Shown here: in pieces, positions 26,848-36,619 of the stretch
Layout: each line of letters opens with the position of its first letter
Position numbering within the stretch: the first letter of the stretch is position 1
Position numbers and translations under genes: made by a program
DNA from: Chaetoceros tenuissimus
Taxonomy: Eukaryota; Bacillariophyta; Thalassiosirophyceae; Chaetocerotales; Chaetocerotaceae
Reading direction: 5' to 3'
Assembly: GCA_021927905.1 (NCBI GenBank)
Contig: BLLK01000045.1
Coordinates: forward strand, 1,922,001-1,986,000
DNA: 64,000 bases
Notes under the pieces: generated by a model
Told to the model about the DNA's origin: nothing
The model's database searches: none
The model's input: only the letters and a program-made list of their open reading frames with translations

Positions 26848-27969
26848 ATGAGGACTGCACCATATATTGTTGCACTAATCCTATCAAAAATTCTACTAGC
26901 TACAGCGAGTTTCTTGTCATTTACTCAAAAAGGAAATAGCAAAAAAGCCTCCAATCAAAAACCACAATCTCAATATCTAAAAAAGATTCCACTTGCCATG
27001 ACTACGAACAACGCGTCTCTTCAAATTTCTCCAAAGGTTGAACAGCAAATATCAAACATCGAAGCTTTAATAGGCACAGATGCTGGAGGGAGAGGTATGA
27101 AGGCTTTGATTGTTCCTCATGATCTTCATCGTGCTGCAAAAGTGTTTTGCTCCCTTCCTCCGAAATCAGCAGTATTGGTTCTTTCAGGATTCCCATGTTG
27201 TGTCGACCAGACACCTCCTACCGAGACTGACGGGCCACCTGGAGCAATAAGTTTATGTAGAACTGCACTCGGGCTAGGTCATGAGGTTATTTTGGAAACA
27301 GATGAATGTAATGAAGCTGTATTTCGTGCTGCAGCTGAGTGTCTACCAGATATCAAGTTCGAGATATTTCCAGACGAAAAGAAAATGACAAAGGCTGATG
27401 AAGAAAGAATGAAATCTTTGGTAGAAAATCGATGCGATTTGATCATTAGTTGTGAACGAGCTGGTCCAGCAAAGGATGGTATTTGCTATACAATGAGAGG
27501 CATTGATATGAATGCAAAAGGACTCATTGCACCTATTCATAAGATTGTTGAAATGTCTAGAGAGATTCGTCCAAACGTGAAATATATTGCAATTGGTGAT
27601 GGAGGAAATGAAATGGGGATGGGAAAGGTGATTGAAGCTATTAGATCTAGTGATATTATTCAAAATGGAGACAAGATTGGTGCTGTAACTGTTTCCGATT
27701 ATTTAATCGCTGCAAGTGTGAGCAATTGGGGAGGCTATGCACTTAGTGGGGCTGTTTGTGCTATCATGAATGAAAAAGATGAAAGTGATGAAGATTGGCT
27801 TTCAAAGCTTTTACCAACAGAAGCTGATGAAGTGGAACTTCTTGATCGTTGCGTCAAATTAGGATGTAGAGATGGTGTTTCGGGTTTGGTAGAAGCGACA
27901 GTAGACGGTATGCCACTCGAAACAAGTATGGAATGTTTGAGAAACATTCGTAGCGCTATTGAGAAATAG
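26848..27969 (+). CDS. DGLUCY: D-glutamate cyclase-like protein (DUF4392)
   Basis: This is a single exon. I use MRTAPYIVALILSK at 26848; the frame opens at 26809 and another Met lies at 26999 (MTTNNASLQI). The domain covers most of the protein, with VLVLSGFPCCVDQTPPTETD (nucleotide- or substrate-binding Gly/Thr loop), RAGPAKDGICYTMRGIDM, IAIGDGGNEMGMGKV and SVSNWGGYALSGAVCA. In mammals the homologous C-terminal part of DGLUCY is a mitochondrial D-glutamate cyclase making 5-oxo-D-proline. Here the domain stands alone behind a hydrophobic N-terminus (ATASFLSF resembles an ASAF cleavage site), so organelle targeting, mitochondrial or plastid, is likely but unresolved. Confidence 0.88.
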   Translation: MRTAPYIVALILSKILLATASFLSFTQKGNSKKASNQKPQSQYLKKIPLAMTTNNASLQISPKVEQQISNIEALIGTDAGGRGMKALIVPHDLHRAAKVFCSLPPKSAVLVLSGFPCCVDQTPPTETDGPPGAISLCRTALGLGHEVILETDECNEAVFRAAAECLPDIKFEIFPDEKKMTKADEERMKSLVENRCDLIISCERAGPAKDGICYTMRGIDMNAKGLIAPIHKIVEMSREIRPNVKYIAIGDGGNEMGMGKVIEAIRSSDIIQNGDKIGAVTVSDYLIAASVSNWGGYALSGAVCAIMNEKDESDEDWLSKLLPTEADEVELLDRCVKLGCRDGVSGLVEATVDGMPLETSMECLRNIRSAIEK

Positions 27970-28089
27970 ATATGACCTATGAATATAAGCAATATGTATG
28001 CTAAATAAATGATAACTTTTTTCAAATTTCAAAAACATGTACTTCCAATCATTACTACCATCACTACTGAAAATGTCAATGGTAAACGT

Positions 28090-30846
28090 ATGAACCACGA
28101 AGAAAATCTCTCACTCGATCTCTCGAATTTCCCACTACTGCGTCTAGATGAAGTGGGATTACATTCAAGTTCTACACTGGAGCAAAGTCAAGAAGAATTG
28201 CTCAAGATTGTGGAAAGTAACTCCCTAGAAGAGGGAAAGAGTTTCTTGAGCTACATATCCAGACTGTTGGAAGCCATTCGAATAACTATAGCTGAAAGAA
28301 GAGTCCAACAGCTGCTTTCATGTACGAATGATGATACTGAAGGAGAACATGTTGATTCGAAAGAGGTTCAAGTAGATAGAGTATCGTCTCAAAGAAGTGG
28401 AAAGGAAGATGTGAAACCGGTTACAAATGACAAAAATGAAAGAGAGGACTCAACACCACCTAAGTCAATGATGAAGTCTCCTAATCGGTCTAGTCATAGT
28501 GTAGAAAAAGTGAGGGGATTCAAATCTAGAATAAAGACAAGAGTAAGATCATTGAAAGCCAAACAACTCTTTGATCCCCAACAACACAAAAAACAAGTTC
28601 TCGAAGACAATAAATATCGACGAAGGGCAGAAGCTCGACGTCGGCTGCAGGAAAGGAGTGATCGAAAACGAGAGGAACAAATCAAACGCGAAAAGAGACG
28701 CCAACAAAAAGAGGAAAAGGAAAGACTTCGAAAGGAAAAATTGGTGGAAATTGAGCGAGAGATAGAAGATGCTGTTGTTAGTGTTGGGATTTCTAAAACC
28801 AACTCGGAAGGCGATAAAGCTAAAGTTTTTACGGAAATAGCTTCGAAAGCAACAACCTTGTTGGAGCAATGTGAAGCACTGAATGATGAATCAGATTCAG
28901 ATACTTCAGTCGAATCTCCTACAAATACTAGTATTATCAAGGAAACAGAAGTCGATGATGAAATTGAGATCGAAAAGGAAGAAGACAACAGTGGGTCGAC
29001 ATGTTTTGAAGTAGAACTAAGCTCTGAATCAGTAAACCAAGTAGTGGAATCTTATTCCGTTATTGAACAAAGTGAAGAATCAATACCAGAGTCGCATGCG
29101 TATGAGATTCATAGCGAAGCCTCGTCCGAAAAAGATGTTATTGTCGAAGCTTTGAATGGTGATGACAGTACTACGACGTTGCATAATGAAGGTTTCACAC
29201 CTCCGATTTCGGAGTCACCTCAATTCATATCAAATCAAGTGTGTGAAGATATTATTGAAAATACTTCTACTTGCGATGCAGGAATAGAATGGTTTCCATG
29301 GCAAGACAAAGATTTGACAAGTACATCTTCCTCAACTCATCATGAACAATGTACAGAATACAAATTCACAAAAGTCTTTCCGACATTTCGCAGTCTCTTC
29401 ACTGCTTTCTCAACTTGTAAAAGCAATAATGGGTTTGATCGTCAAAATGACTTGGTTGAAAGAGCTTGCCTCGAGTATCAAATACAAGTAAACTCATCGG
29501 TTGATATTTTACAAATGCCAGATAGAATGCTGTTTTGTACAAAGTCCTCTCGAAGCGAAGTTTCATCAATTATCTCAGATGTCTGCAATGATGAGATTGA
29601 TCATGAATGGAAGGAAGTTAAAGCAGGTTCTGAGCAAGGTAACTGTTGGAACCTAATGTGGACTTGGAAGACACCGAAACTTAACATAGAACATCTACTC
29701 ACTTTCCAACGAGTTAGTCGATTTCAATCAGCAAAATGCTTAACCAGAAAAGATTTGTTGAAGAAAAGGCTCGAAATTGTAGCTACAAAGATCCCACCTC
29801 GATATAGAAATGAATGGAATATTATGCCCTTGACTTTTGCTCTTCCAAAAGAATTTACTTCTTTTCTGTCTGCATTCTCATCAAACGGAAGAAAGTCTGG
29901 TATAGATAAACAAGAGCATCCAAACTTTTGGATTATGAAGCCGGTAGGAATGTCTAGAGGCCGTGGTATTAGTATTATCAATGATATTGCGCAAGTCAAG
30001 TATTCAACTCCTACTGTCATACAGCGTTATTTACCAAATCCATTGCTTTTTGATGGATTTAAGTTTGATCTTCGACTATACGTTTTGGTAACCTCCTTCA
30101 CACCCTTGGAAGCCTTTTTGTATAGAGAAGGATTTGCTCGTTTTGGTTCCAGAAAGTATACAAACCTCACTGATGACATGAGCGATCTACAGATGCATCT
30201 GACTAATTCTTCCATCCAAAAGAACTTTTCTCAAGATTTAAAGGGTACACATCCAAGTTCTGACGCAGGTGTAGATGGTGGTGATAATAAAGTCAGAATC
30301 TCTTGGCTATGGAATAGATTGAAGCCCCTTGGTGTTGACGTTGAAGAAATCTGGGAGCAAATAAAGAAGCTCTGCATCAAAACATTGATTGCGACAGCTG
30401 ATGAAATTCCACATCAACCTAATTCATTCGAACTCTTTGGCTTTGATATCATACTTGATTCTAGTGAACGGCCATGGTTGATAGAGGTTAACTCATGTCC
30501 TGCACTTTCGAGAGAATCAGAACTTGATTTTCGTGTAAAAGAGAAACTGATTTCTGATGTTTTGAAAGTTGTTGATCCTCCCCAATATAATAGAGATGCA
30601 TTATTAGAATGCTGTCGAAAACGGTTATATGAGAAAAAGCGTGCCTCATCAAAATTTGTCTCGGAGAAGGAGTTGCTGGAAGAAGATCTGAAGAAAGTAT
30701 TTGACAACAAAGTACCGAGACAATATGGGGAGCATAAAGATGATACCGGATTCTTTGACAGAATAGCCCCTTCCGCCATCTATAGTGAATTACATGAACA
30801 AGTAAAAGGGAATAAGTGTGAAACAGGTATTCAGCGTGTTGGATAA
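28090..30846 (+). CDS. Tubulin tyrosine ligase-like (TTLL) polyglutamylase/ligase
   Basis: The start is MNHEENLSLDL at 28090, giving 918 residues; the frame opens at 28009. The first 520 residues are charged and disordered, with a long Arg/Lys/Glu helix (about 165-230). The TTL domain covers about 540-870. It shows FWIMKPVGMSRGRGI (ATP-grasp Lys and Gly-rich loop), VIQRYLPNPLLFDGFKFDLR, LYVLVTSFTPLEAFLYREGF, NLTDDMSDLQMHLTNSSIQK and FELFGFDIILDSSERPWLIE followed by VNSCPALS. All expected ATP- and metal-binding acidic residues are present, so it should be active. The family adds Glu, Gly or Tyr to tubulin, often in axonemes, which would suit a lineage with flagellated sperm. The closest subtype (TTLL2/TTLL9-like) is uncertain. 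Confidence 0.93.
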   Translation: MNHEENLSLDLSNFPLLRLDEVGLHSSSTLEQSQEELLKIVESNSLEEGKSFLSYISRLLEAIRITIAERRVQQLLSCTNDDTEGEHVDSKEVQVDRVSSQRSGKEDVKPVTNDKNEREDSTPPKSMMKSPNRSSHSVEKVRGFKSRIKTRVRSLKAKQLFDPQQHKKQVLEDNKYRRRAEARRRLQERSDRKREEQIKREKRRQQKEEKERLRKEKLVEIEREIEDAVVSVGISKTNSEGDKAKVFTEIASKATTLLEQCEALNDESDSDTSVESPTNTSIIKETEVDDEIEIEKEEDNSGSTCFEVELSSESVNQVVESYSVIEQSEESIPESHAYEIHSEASSEKDVIVEALNGDDSTTTLHNEGFTPPISESPQFISNQVCEDIIENTSTCDAGIEWFPWQDKDLTSTSSSTHHEQCTEYKFTKVFPTFRSLFTAFSTCKSNNGFDRQNDLVERACLEYQIQVNSSVDILQMPDRMLFCTKSSRSEVSSIISDVCNDEIDHEWKEVKAGSEQGNCWNLMWTWKTPKLNIEHLLTFQRVSRFQSAKCLTRKDLLKKRLEIVATKIPPRYRNEWNIMPLTFALPKEFTSFLSAFSSNGRKSGIDKQEHPNFWIMKPVGMSRGRGISIINDIAQVKYSTPTVIQRYLPNPLLFDGFKFDLRLYVLVTSFTPLEAFLYREGFARFGSRKYTNLTDDMSDLQMHLTNSSIQKNFSQDLKGTHPSSDAGVDGGDNKVRISWLWNRLKPLGVDVEEIWEQIKKLCIKTLIATADEIPHQPNSFELFGFDIILDSSERPWLIEVNSCPALSRESELDFRVKEKLISDVLKVVDPPQYNRDALLECCRKRLYEKKRASSKFVSEKELLEEDLKKVFDNKVPRQYGEHKDDTGFFDRIAPSAIYSELHEQVKGNKCETGIQRVG

Positions 30847-30896
30847 AATAATAAAATTAGACATTTGCTTTTACTAAAGATTCTTTGCTTTCATTT

Positions 30897-32207
30897 CTAA
30901 TCTTGAGAAAAAGAAGCATTGTTTTCAGCTGGTGGGGCAAGAATCTGTGTGCATTTCAATCTTTTGGCTGTTTCCAAGCATTCAGCTGATAACACTCTCT
31001 TCAATCCGACATTTTTGGATGCACTACTTTGCTTCTCAGGAGGTACCTTTGCTCCTATACTAACCATTTCTGTATAATCTTTGTTTGTAATTGCAAATGC
31101 AGAGCCCCTAATACGTCCATTCCTGTGCAATTCAAGTTCATCGTCAACGAAGCGAATGTCTAAAGTTCTCATGTGAGTATACATTCCAGCATCTTGAATC
31201 GGTAATACCCATGCAACATCCTCAGATTCATTATGATGGGAATGCCACCAACCAGGAGGGGTAATAAATGCACTTCCAGGAACCCAATCACAACGGATTG
31301 GGTCGACAATAAGCCCATTGCTGTCAATTTCTTTTCCCATAAGTGTATAAACTCCAGGCTTGGCTGCTACGCACAAGTCCAAAGCAACACTATTATGTCT
31401 GTGTGGTCTCTGTACTGAATTCTGAGGAATTGAGTTCAATAAACTCCAAAGAACATGAGTGAGAGTCTTGGTCTGAGCACATTTTGCATTACCCAGCAAA
31501 ACACCAAGGCGATTCTTTTTATGACATTCGCCAGTCTCATGTTTGATCTCCTCTACCTTCTTGATCATATCTTCCTTCTTATATAGAGTTGGCTCGAATT
31601 TTCGTACAGATGGTGTTGCGCCTAAGTAATTCATTAAAGGTTCGTCGTGGATCCAGTATAAAGCTGCTCCTCCATGTGACTCAGCTCCAGTGCAGATATG
31701 AGTCATCTCAGTTTGAGTGACTGGAACACAAAACATATCGCCAGTCTTCCAAGTTATAGTTTCCTTGTTTCCATTTTCATCAGAGATTCGACTTTTTCCT
31801 TCACCTCGAATAACATAGAATACTTGAGAAGTAGCAGTGGGTACCTGTGTTTCAATCCCATCTCCAATGTTTATTCTCAGGAATGAAGCCATGAGATTAG
31901 GTGAAGTGCATGCCGTATCATCAATATCAAGTTCTTCACTTATATCAAAAGGGATCACCCTAGTTTTTCCAGATTCATGGAGTGATGCAGGGTGGACCAA
32001 TACCGGAATAGGTTTCATTTCAGGATTAGCTGCAGACCCATACTCAAAAATTTGTGCATCCTTTTTCCAACGGCTTTCAGTCTCGGTTGTATCATCTTGG
32101 AAGCGAGGAAGGTGATGTCCTGGAGAGACCTCATCCGTGAACTTCACATGCTTTGGAGATGCTGGAGGAGTGTCTTGTAGAACTGTGGTAGGGCTCTGGC
32201 TAGACAT
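30897..32207 (-). CDS. Gentisate 1,2-dioxygenase-like bicupin
   Basis: The start is MSSQSPTTVLQ at 32207; an upstream Met at 32294 would add 29 basic residues that could be a targeting peptide. The 436-residue protein has two cupin barrels. The first (about 95-195) includes QVFYVIRGEGKSRISDENGN and TWKTGDMFCVP. The second (about 250-370) includes QRPHRHNSVALDLCVAAKPG and TPPGWWHSHHNESED, giving the His cluster for Fe(II). Gentisate dioxygenases cleave gentisate to maleylpyruvate in aromatic breakdown; 1-hydroxy-2-naphthoate and salicylate dioxygenases share the fold. The substrate here cannot be fixed. Length fits the family, with an extra 60-residue C-terminal tail. The 3' end converges on TTLL with 50 bp between. 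Confidence 0.85.
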   Translation of the reverse strand: MSSQSPTTVLQDTPPASPKHVKFTDEVSPGHHLPRFQDDTTETESRWKKDAQIFEYGSAANPEMKPIPVLVHPASLHESGKTRVIPFDISEELDIDDTACTSPNLMASFLRINIGDGIETQVPTATSQVFYVIRGEGKSRISDENGNKETITWKTGDMFCVPVTQTEMTHICTGAESHGGAALYWIHDEPLMNYLGATPSVRKFEPTLYKKEDMIKKVEEIKHETGECHKKNRLGVLLGNAKCAQTKTLTHVLWSLLNSIPQNSVQRPHRHNSVALDLCVAAKPGVYTLMGKEIDSNGLIVDPIRCDWVPGSAFITPPGWWHSHHNESEDVAWVLPIQDAGMYTHMRTLDIRFVDDELELHRNGRIRGSAFAITNKDYTEMVSIGAKVPPEKQSSASKNVGLKRVLSAECLETAKRLKCTQILAPPAENNASFSQD

Positions 32208-32348
32208 ATTGTACCTGATGAAAGAAGAGTATTTCAATTTTTTATGTGCTGCTATGATGGAATGTTTGGTGAGGCATGTATGAAGTACTTTCACTTAGGT
32301 TCGGTTTTCGGTTTTCGGTTTTCTCAAGAATTCGAAAATGTTCTTTGC

Positions 32349-32367
32349 TGACGTAGCGCTGACGTCA
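32349..32367. promoter_or_regulatory. Paired TGACGT elements upstream of the bicupin gene
   Basis: TGACGTAGCGCTGACGTCA holds TGACGT and the palindrome TGACGTCA 11 bp apart (about one helix turn). It lies 142 bp upstream of the bicupin start. bZIP factors bind such sites in diatoms and elsewhere. Confidence 0.5.
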
Positions 32368-32784
32368 CGATTTGATGAAATAGGGGGGAAGGGTGGAACT
32401 ATGATGATGATTCCACAAAGTGAGAGTGAGCATGCGACAGGCACGCGTGCCATGGACAAAAATGCAAGCAGGGGGATGAAATAATTTATCCGTCATAGGG
32501 AAGGCATGAATCCGAAGATATGTGCAAGTTCTGTTACATTCGAAAATGTTTCCTCCAAGCCATTTTGTAACTGAAAGAATTCACCAAACCTTCTTTTAGT
32601 AGTATGTATTGCAGAAATTCTATCAGCAGCTCTAGATATTTTTTCCACTTCAAAGATGTCGATGATTTCAAATCCATACGACTTCAAGTATCCTGTAAGG
32701 AAGAGTTGAATCTTTTTTAATCGTATTTTCTGCTTCAATTTATTTGATTAAATTAGCTTTTTCACATCAGCATGATTTAAATTC

Positions 32785-32835
32785 TGACGTCATCCTGACG
32801 TAGAGAAGGATGATTTGCTTACGTCATCCTGACGC
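32785..32835. promoter_or_regulatory. CRE-like cluster upstream of the HMG-box gene
   Basis: In 51 bp there are TGACGTCA (32785), TGACGT (32796), ACGTCA (32821) and TGACGC (32830). These are the same hexamers described, as I recall, for the CO2/cAMP-responsive elements of the Phaeodactylum carbonic anhydrase promoter. The cluster is about 100-150 bp upstream of the HMG-box start. Confidence 0.5.
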
Positions 32836-32847
32836 CATCCTTCTCTA
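32801..32847. repeat. 12-bp inverted repeat enclosing CRE-like sites
   Basis: TAGAGAAGGATG (32801-32812) and CATCCTTCTCTA (32836-32847) are perfect inverted arms. They enclose ACGTCATCCTGACG, which also occurs as a direct repeat at 32788. Confidence 0.75.
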
Positions 32848-32933
32848 AATCCTTCATACATTGCACAGGCAAACCATTTTGTTCTCATAAAAACAAAAGA
32901 AGGAAGAAGAATCTCCACATTCCACATTCACAA

Positions 32934-34019
32934 ATGATTAGCACAAACCATCCAGTTGATCTGTACAACATTAGCAACCGACGTCTATCCTCTATGCTAA
33001 CATTTACCGCCCAGGACTTTCTCGCAGAAGAAACGCAACCAGAACCTGAACCTAAGAAGAGTGAATGCTCAAAAATGCTCGAAAAGGCAAAGGACTATGA
33101 AATTGCAGAAACAGCCTATCAGTATACTTCTGCGAACTCAGAGAGTACCATGAAGAGACCATATGTTTCTGATGAAGAGGATATGAATATGAGACACTCC
33201 ATGACTAGAGACGTGAACCCTTTGAAGAGGGCTCGATCTGTGTCTGAAGAAACTGAGTGCGTAGACCAGAATCGGGCACCAGAATCTGTGCAATCTTTTT
33301 CGAAGACTAGAACTCGTTCTGGAGGTGCTAGAAAACCAGCGTTCAGTTACTACAACAAAGAAAAAGAGGAGAAGGAGAAGGAAGAACGTAAGAAGAAGAC
33401 AGGTCGCAAGAAGAAACCAAAGGGATCTCCGAGAAGACCGCTGTCTGCTTACAACATCTTCTTCAAAGAGGAAAGGATCAGGATCCTTGCATCTCTTCCA
33501 AAGCAAGATGCTACCGTACAGAAAGGTGCCCGTGTCCGCAAGAACAGGAATCCTCACCACAAGATTAGCTTCGCTACATTGGGTAAAACCATTGGATCAA
33601 GATGGAAGCAAATCGACAAGGCTTCAAGAGCTCATTACGACGCGTTGGCTAAGAAAGATTCCGAGAGATATGCTCGTGAAATGAAGGCCTTTCAGAAAAA
33701 ACAAGACTCAAGCACAGAGGACAAAATGTGCAAATCTCCTTCCCTACCAAAATCTTGCGAGAGCATTGGAACAATTGGAGCTACGACTGAGAATTTCTCT
33801 GCAGCTGTACCTGGTCCTGAAAGTTCCAATGAAACTTTCTCTTGGCATACTAATGTTGAAGCTCAGCATGTTGCTTCTGTCCCTCAAAATCCAATGACAA
33901 GCAGGCTTTCTAATCTTGAGCCAATCCCTACTAATGAAGCATTGAGTAATAACTCTACCGTTCTTCCTAATTGGCTCCATGGATTCAATTTCGATGAATT
34001 TGATGTATTTTCTTCCTAA
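32934..34019 (+). CDS. HMG-box protein
   Basis: This is a single exon of 361 residues. Residues 130-165 are highly basic ([20 protein letters not shown]), likely a nuclear localisation signal. The HMG box covers about 163-245, opening [20 protein letters not shown] and closing [39 protein letters not shown]. About 20 residues are inserted between helices 1 and 2 ([20 protein letters not shown]), a form I associate with diatom HMG proteins. It bends DNA and acts in chromatin or transcription by family. The N-terminal and C-terminal thirds are acidic or Ser-rich and disordered, and could be activation regions. The CRE-like cluster lies directly upstream. Confidence 0.93.
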   Translation: MISTNHPVDLYNISNRRLSSMLTFTAQDFLAEETQPEPEPKKSECSKMLEKAKDYEIAETAYQYTSANSESTMKRPYVSDEEDMNMRHSMTRDVNPLKRARSVSEETECVDQNRAPESVQSFSKTRTRSGGARKPAFSYYNKEKEEKEKEERKKKTGRKKKPKGSPRRPLSAYNIFFKEERIRILASLPKQDATVQKGARVRKNRNPHHKISFATLGKTIGSRWKQIDKASRAHYDALAKKDSERYAREMKAFQKKQDSSTEDKMCKSPSLPKSCESIGTIGATTENFSAAVPGPESSNETFSWHTNVEAQHVASVPQNPMTSRLSNLEPIPTNEALSNNSTVLPNWLHGFNFDEFDVFSS

Positions 34020-34168
34020 ATCTTTTCCACCTGGGGTCCTTCCTTCACTACATCAATTCACACTTTTTATACTGAACATACACATTTGCTCATTAGTTGT
34101 TTATAGTAGATATTAATTCTTAGACAAAAATTAATTATAAATGTTAAAATAATAATCTCAGCTTCAAA

Positions 34169-35092
34169 TCATTGAAATGCATTATCATCGTCGAAGCAAT
34201 GATTTTGGTTTGATAACATTCTACGTCCTTGTATTCGAAGCTGAATCTCGCGTAACATATATTGTGCTAGTTTCAGTCTATCGAAAAGATTTTCATAGTC
34301 AAGAGCTCTGATTATGTATTCTTCTATTTCGATGAGATTTGTCCAAGCAGAGATGCTGTTGAAAGCGGCCCAACTAGTTGCTGTTAGTTTCTTTACTTCC
34401 TCCGAGCAGTCAGAGACACAAATATCATGAAGTAAAGCTCTGTCCAATTGTTTAATGTAGATATCTAATAGAGCTTCATGTCCATGATTTTCAGACTGTA
34501 ACTCATTTGTCAGAATCATTATAAAAGTTTCAATATTCTCAGCAACGAGCTGACAACTTTCTAGATTATCATGAGCATCCCGTGCGAAGCAAAAGTGAAA
34601 TTTTTCCATTGGCATGCGTTCTCTCACAAAAACCCTATCCAGTAACTGTATACGACCAACACAGTCAACTGTAACGCAATTCAAGGTCTCTTCGTCAACT
34701 GCAATGCTTGTCATATTTCTGATCTCACATAAACTAGCAATCTTCATGGTGGTTTCTACATATTCAGCATCATTTGGATCTTTCAAGTTGTAAGCGATAG
34801 CAAAGACTCCATGGTCTTGGACCGTTACTCTTTCTAAATCAGTTGGTGTCTGTAATGTGTATGTGTTTCCTGGAAGTATTGGTGAAATGTTATCCGTCAA
34901 TAAAACTGAGATAGTTTTGTCTAAGGGAGAAATGTTTATGGCCGACCCCTTCCTTTTGGCTTCATTCAAGCGAAAAGAGAAAGTGACATGGCTATTCATA
35001 ATAAAACTATGGACAGTAAATGTTGTCATTACATACAAAACTATGAACAAGTGGTGGCTATATCGTGAACGTGCATTTTTGCATATTGGCAT
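34169..35092 (-). CDS. Lon N-terminal-domain-like protein with N-terminal hydrophobic leader
   Basis: This is a single exon of 307 residues. Residues 12-35 are hydrophobic (HLFIVLYVMTTFTVHSF), a likely signal peptide or anchor; VHSF loosely resembles the ASAF plastid cleavage motif. Residues 60-165 (TISVLLTDNISPILPGNTYT, VTVQDHGVFAIAYN, CVTVDCVGRIQLLDRVF) match the pattern of the Lon protease substrate-binding (LON-N) domain. The remainder, about 180-300, is helical, as in plastid LON-domain proteins. No ATPase or protease domain follows, so it is not Lon itself. The assignment is by pattern only. It is divergent from the next gene and convergent with the HMG-box gene. Confidence 0.6.
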   Translation of the reverse strand: MPICKNARSRYSHHLFIVLYVMTTFTVHSFIMNSHVTFSFRLNEAKRKGSAINISPLDKTISVLLTDNISPILPGNTYTLQTPTDLERVTVQDHGVFAIAYNLKDPNDAEYVETTMKIASLCEIRNMTSIAVDEETLNCVTVDCVGRIQLLDRVFVRERMPMEKFHFCFARDAHDNLESCQLVAENIETFIMILTNELQSENHGHEALLDIYIKQLDRALLHDICVSDCSEEVKKLTATSWAAFNSISAWTNLIEIEEYIIRALDYENLFDRLKLAQYMLREIQLRIQGRRMLSNQNHCFDDDNAFQ

Positions 35093-35586
35093 GTTCCGTT
35101 GAGTTGAAGGTTCTACCCAAGGGATCCTTCGTCTAAAATATTAATTAGGAAACGCTCCCTCCTTCTCCTGCATACACTGGGAAGGAAAGTTGAGCACTAG
35201 TATCTTTTTTTAATGTGTGTACGAGTTGATGAATAAGAGCAATGTTCATAGAGCACATCAGCAGAACATGTGCTCATTATTTTGTTGTGAGCTCTATGGT
35301 CTGTATGTTGTACGTCAAGCTTCCAATGACGAAAAACCCCATTCTATTGAAAACAATTCATACAAACAAAATATTAGATTTTTCTACGTTCAGAGTTTTC
35401 TCATTCCTCTCAAGGTAGTAATTTTAATAGTAAGTATAGTCTTTATATTTTGTAGTAGCGGTGGGTAAGCCTTTTATTTCTATGCGATTTTTCTGTCTGA
35501 TACACTACCCCCACCTATATTTTACTAGCAATCGTTCGTGTTCGTTTTGATATAAAGTATATTCAACCCCAAGTATGAATAGAAGT
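35093..35586. other. Intergenic region
   Basis: This 494-bp region has no supported gene. A rightward 83-codon frame at 35217-35468 has no domain or context and is not called. Confidence 0.55.
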
Positions 35587-36619
35587 CTAGACCATCTCAT
35601 TGACTCTTCTTTTGAAGAATCCTGCGAGGAAACGAGTCGCGTGGGAGTTACCCATTGAAAGCAAATCTTCTAAAGCATTGACGAAAGACAGGAATGTTCT
35701 TTTCATAATTTGTGTCAAGCCTAATTCAGCATCCATTTGCATTCGTGCATCAAATGCAACAGCGCCATTTGAATTCACCATAGGTAATTCATCCTGAAAT
35801 TCAAAGCCTTGAAACATGAGTACATCTCCAGTTAGAAGAGGAGGTGATTTCAAAGTCGATTTCATTCGGGATTCTGCAGCTTTTGACGAACTTGTATTTT
35901 TGGACACTTCTTCGTCCTTTTGACTTTCAGCAAGTCCATCCGCTGCAGCCTTCAAGGCAAGTCCTCCAACGTTGAATATTCCCTTTGCAATTCCCATTGC
36001 TCCCCATCCTAAAGCATTAACTGCCATGCGACCAACAGCAGCAGCAGGATCATTCAATGCTTCATGTCTGTCATATCTAATTCTTAGCTTTCTATCTGAT
36101 AGAATTTCGTATGCCAATTTGATTCTCTCCCATTCATTGCGAACATCATCAAGATTGTTGCTAATGACAAAGATATGAGACATGACGTTAAGGAAGTTGA
36201 GAAAAATATGATATAGGTAAATATGCTTACCATCTTCCAGGCAGAATTTCTCTGTATCTGACACCATCAGGGTGATATTTCTTTGAAAGGCTTCTATAGC
36301 TTTCTCTAATTTCTTTTCTCTCTGCATTCCTACTAACTTTCAAAACTCTGTATGGGTTTATAATTTCACCATCGGCAGTTTTGAATTGATCCATGAGAAA
36401 GTTTTCACTTTTATCATTGTCCTCCCTCCTAGCAAATGAAAAAAGTCTAGATGTACTAGCTGCCGATATCTGCTTATTTGTGTATCCAGGTTTGAAAGCT
36501 TTTACGTGTTCGTTTCCTAATGATTTGGGTGGTGTCACCACAGTATTGGTAGGTTGAAAGGCTGCTGAGGCAGCAACCAAAATTGAGACACCAACTGTTG
36601 ATATCAAATTTAGCTTCAT
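35587..36619 (-). CDS. Plastid-targeted J-domain protein
   Basis: There are two exons, 36231-36619 and 35587-36160, with a 70-bp intron (GTAAGC...CATTAG); the product is 320 residues. Residues 1-20 form a signal peptide ending VAASAAFQP, an ASAF-type motif that marks import into the complex diatom plastid. The J domain (about 88-155) reads NPYRVLKVSRNAERKEIRES, then KKYHPDG with the HPD motif that stimulates Hsp70, and ends WERIKLAYEILSDRKLRIRY. The intron sits between helices II/III and the HPD loop. After the J domain there is a Gly/Ala-rich hydrophobic segment (GRMAVNALGWGAMGIAKGIF) that may insert in a membrane. A thylakoid or stromal co-chaperone is likely. Confidence 0.9.

Larger units (their letters stand above)
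32208..32933. other. Divergent promoter region with repeated TGACGT elements
   Basis: This 726-bp region lies between the bicupin and HMG-box genes. It contains two clusters of CRE-like elements (32349-32367 and 32785-32835), a 12-bp inverted repeat (32801-32847) and a short run of TTCGGTTT units near 32300. A leftward 81-codon frame at 32493-32738 has no domain and is not called. Confidence 0.6.

Noticed and set aside
28494-28988. Antisense 164-codon Ser-rich ORF over TTLL
   Set aside because: It mirrors the Glu/Arg-rich sense frame and shows no independent support.
32493-32738. Leftward 81-codon ORF upstream of the HMG-box gene
   Set aside because: There is no domain, and it lies between two regulatory clusters; it is likely chance.
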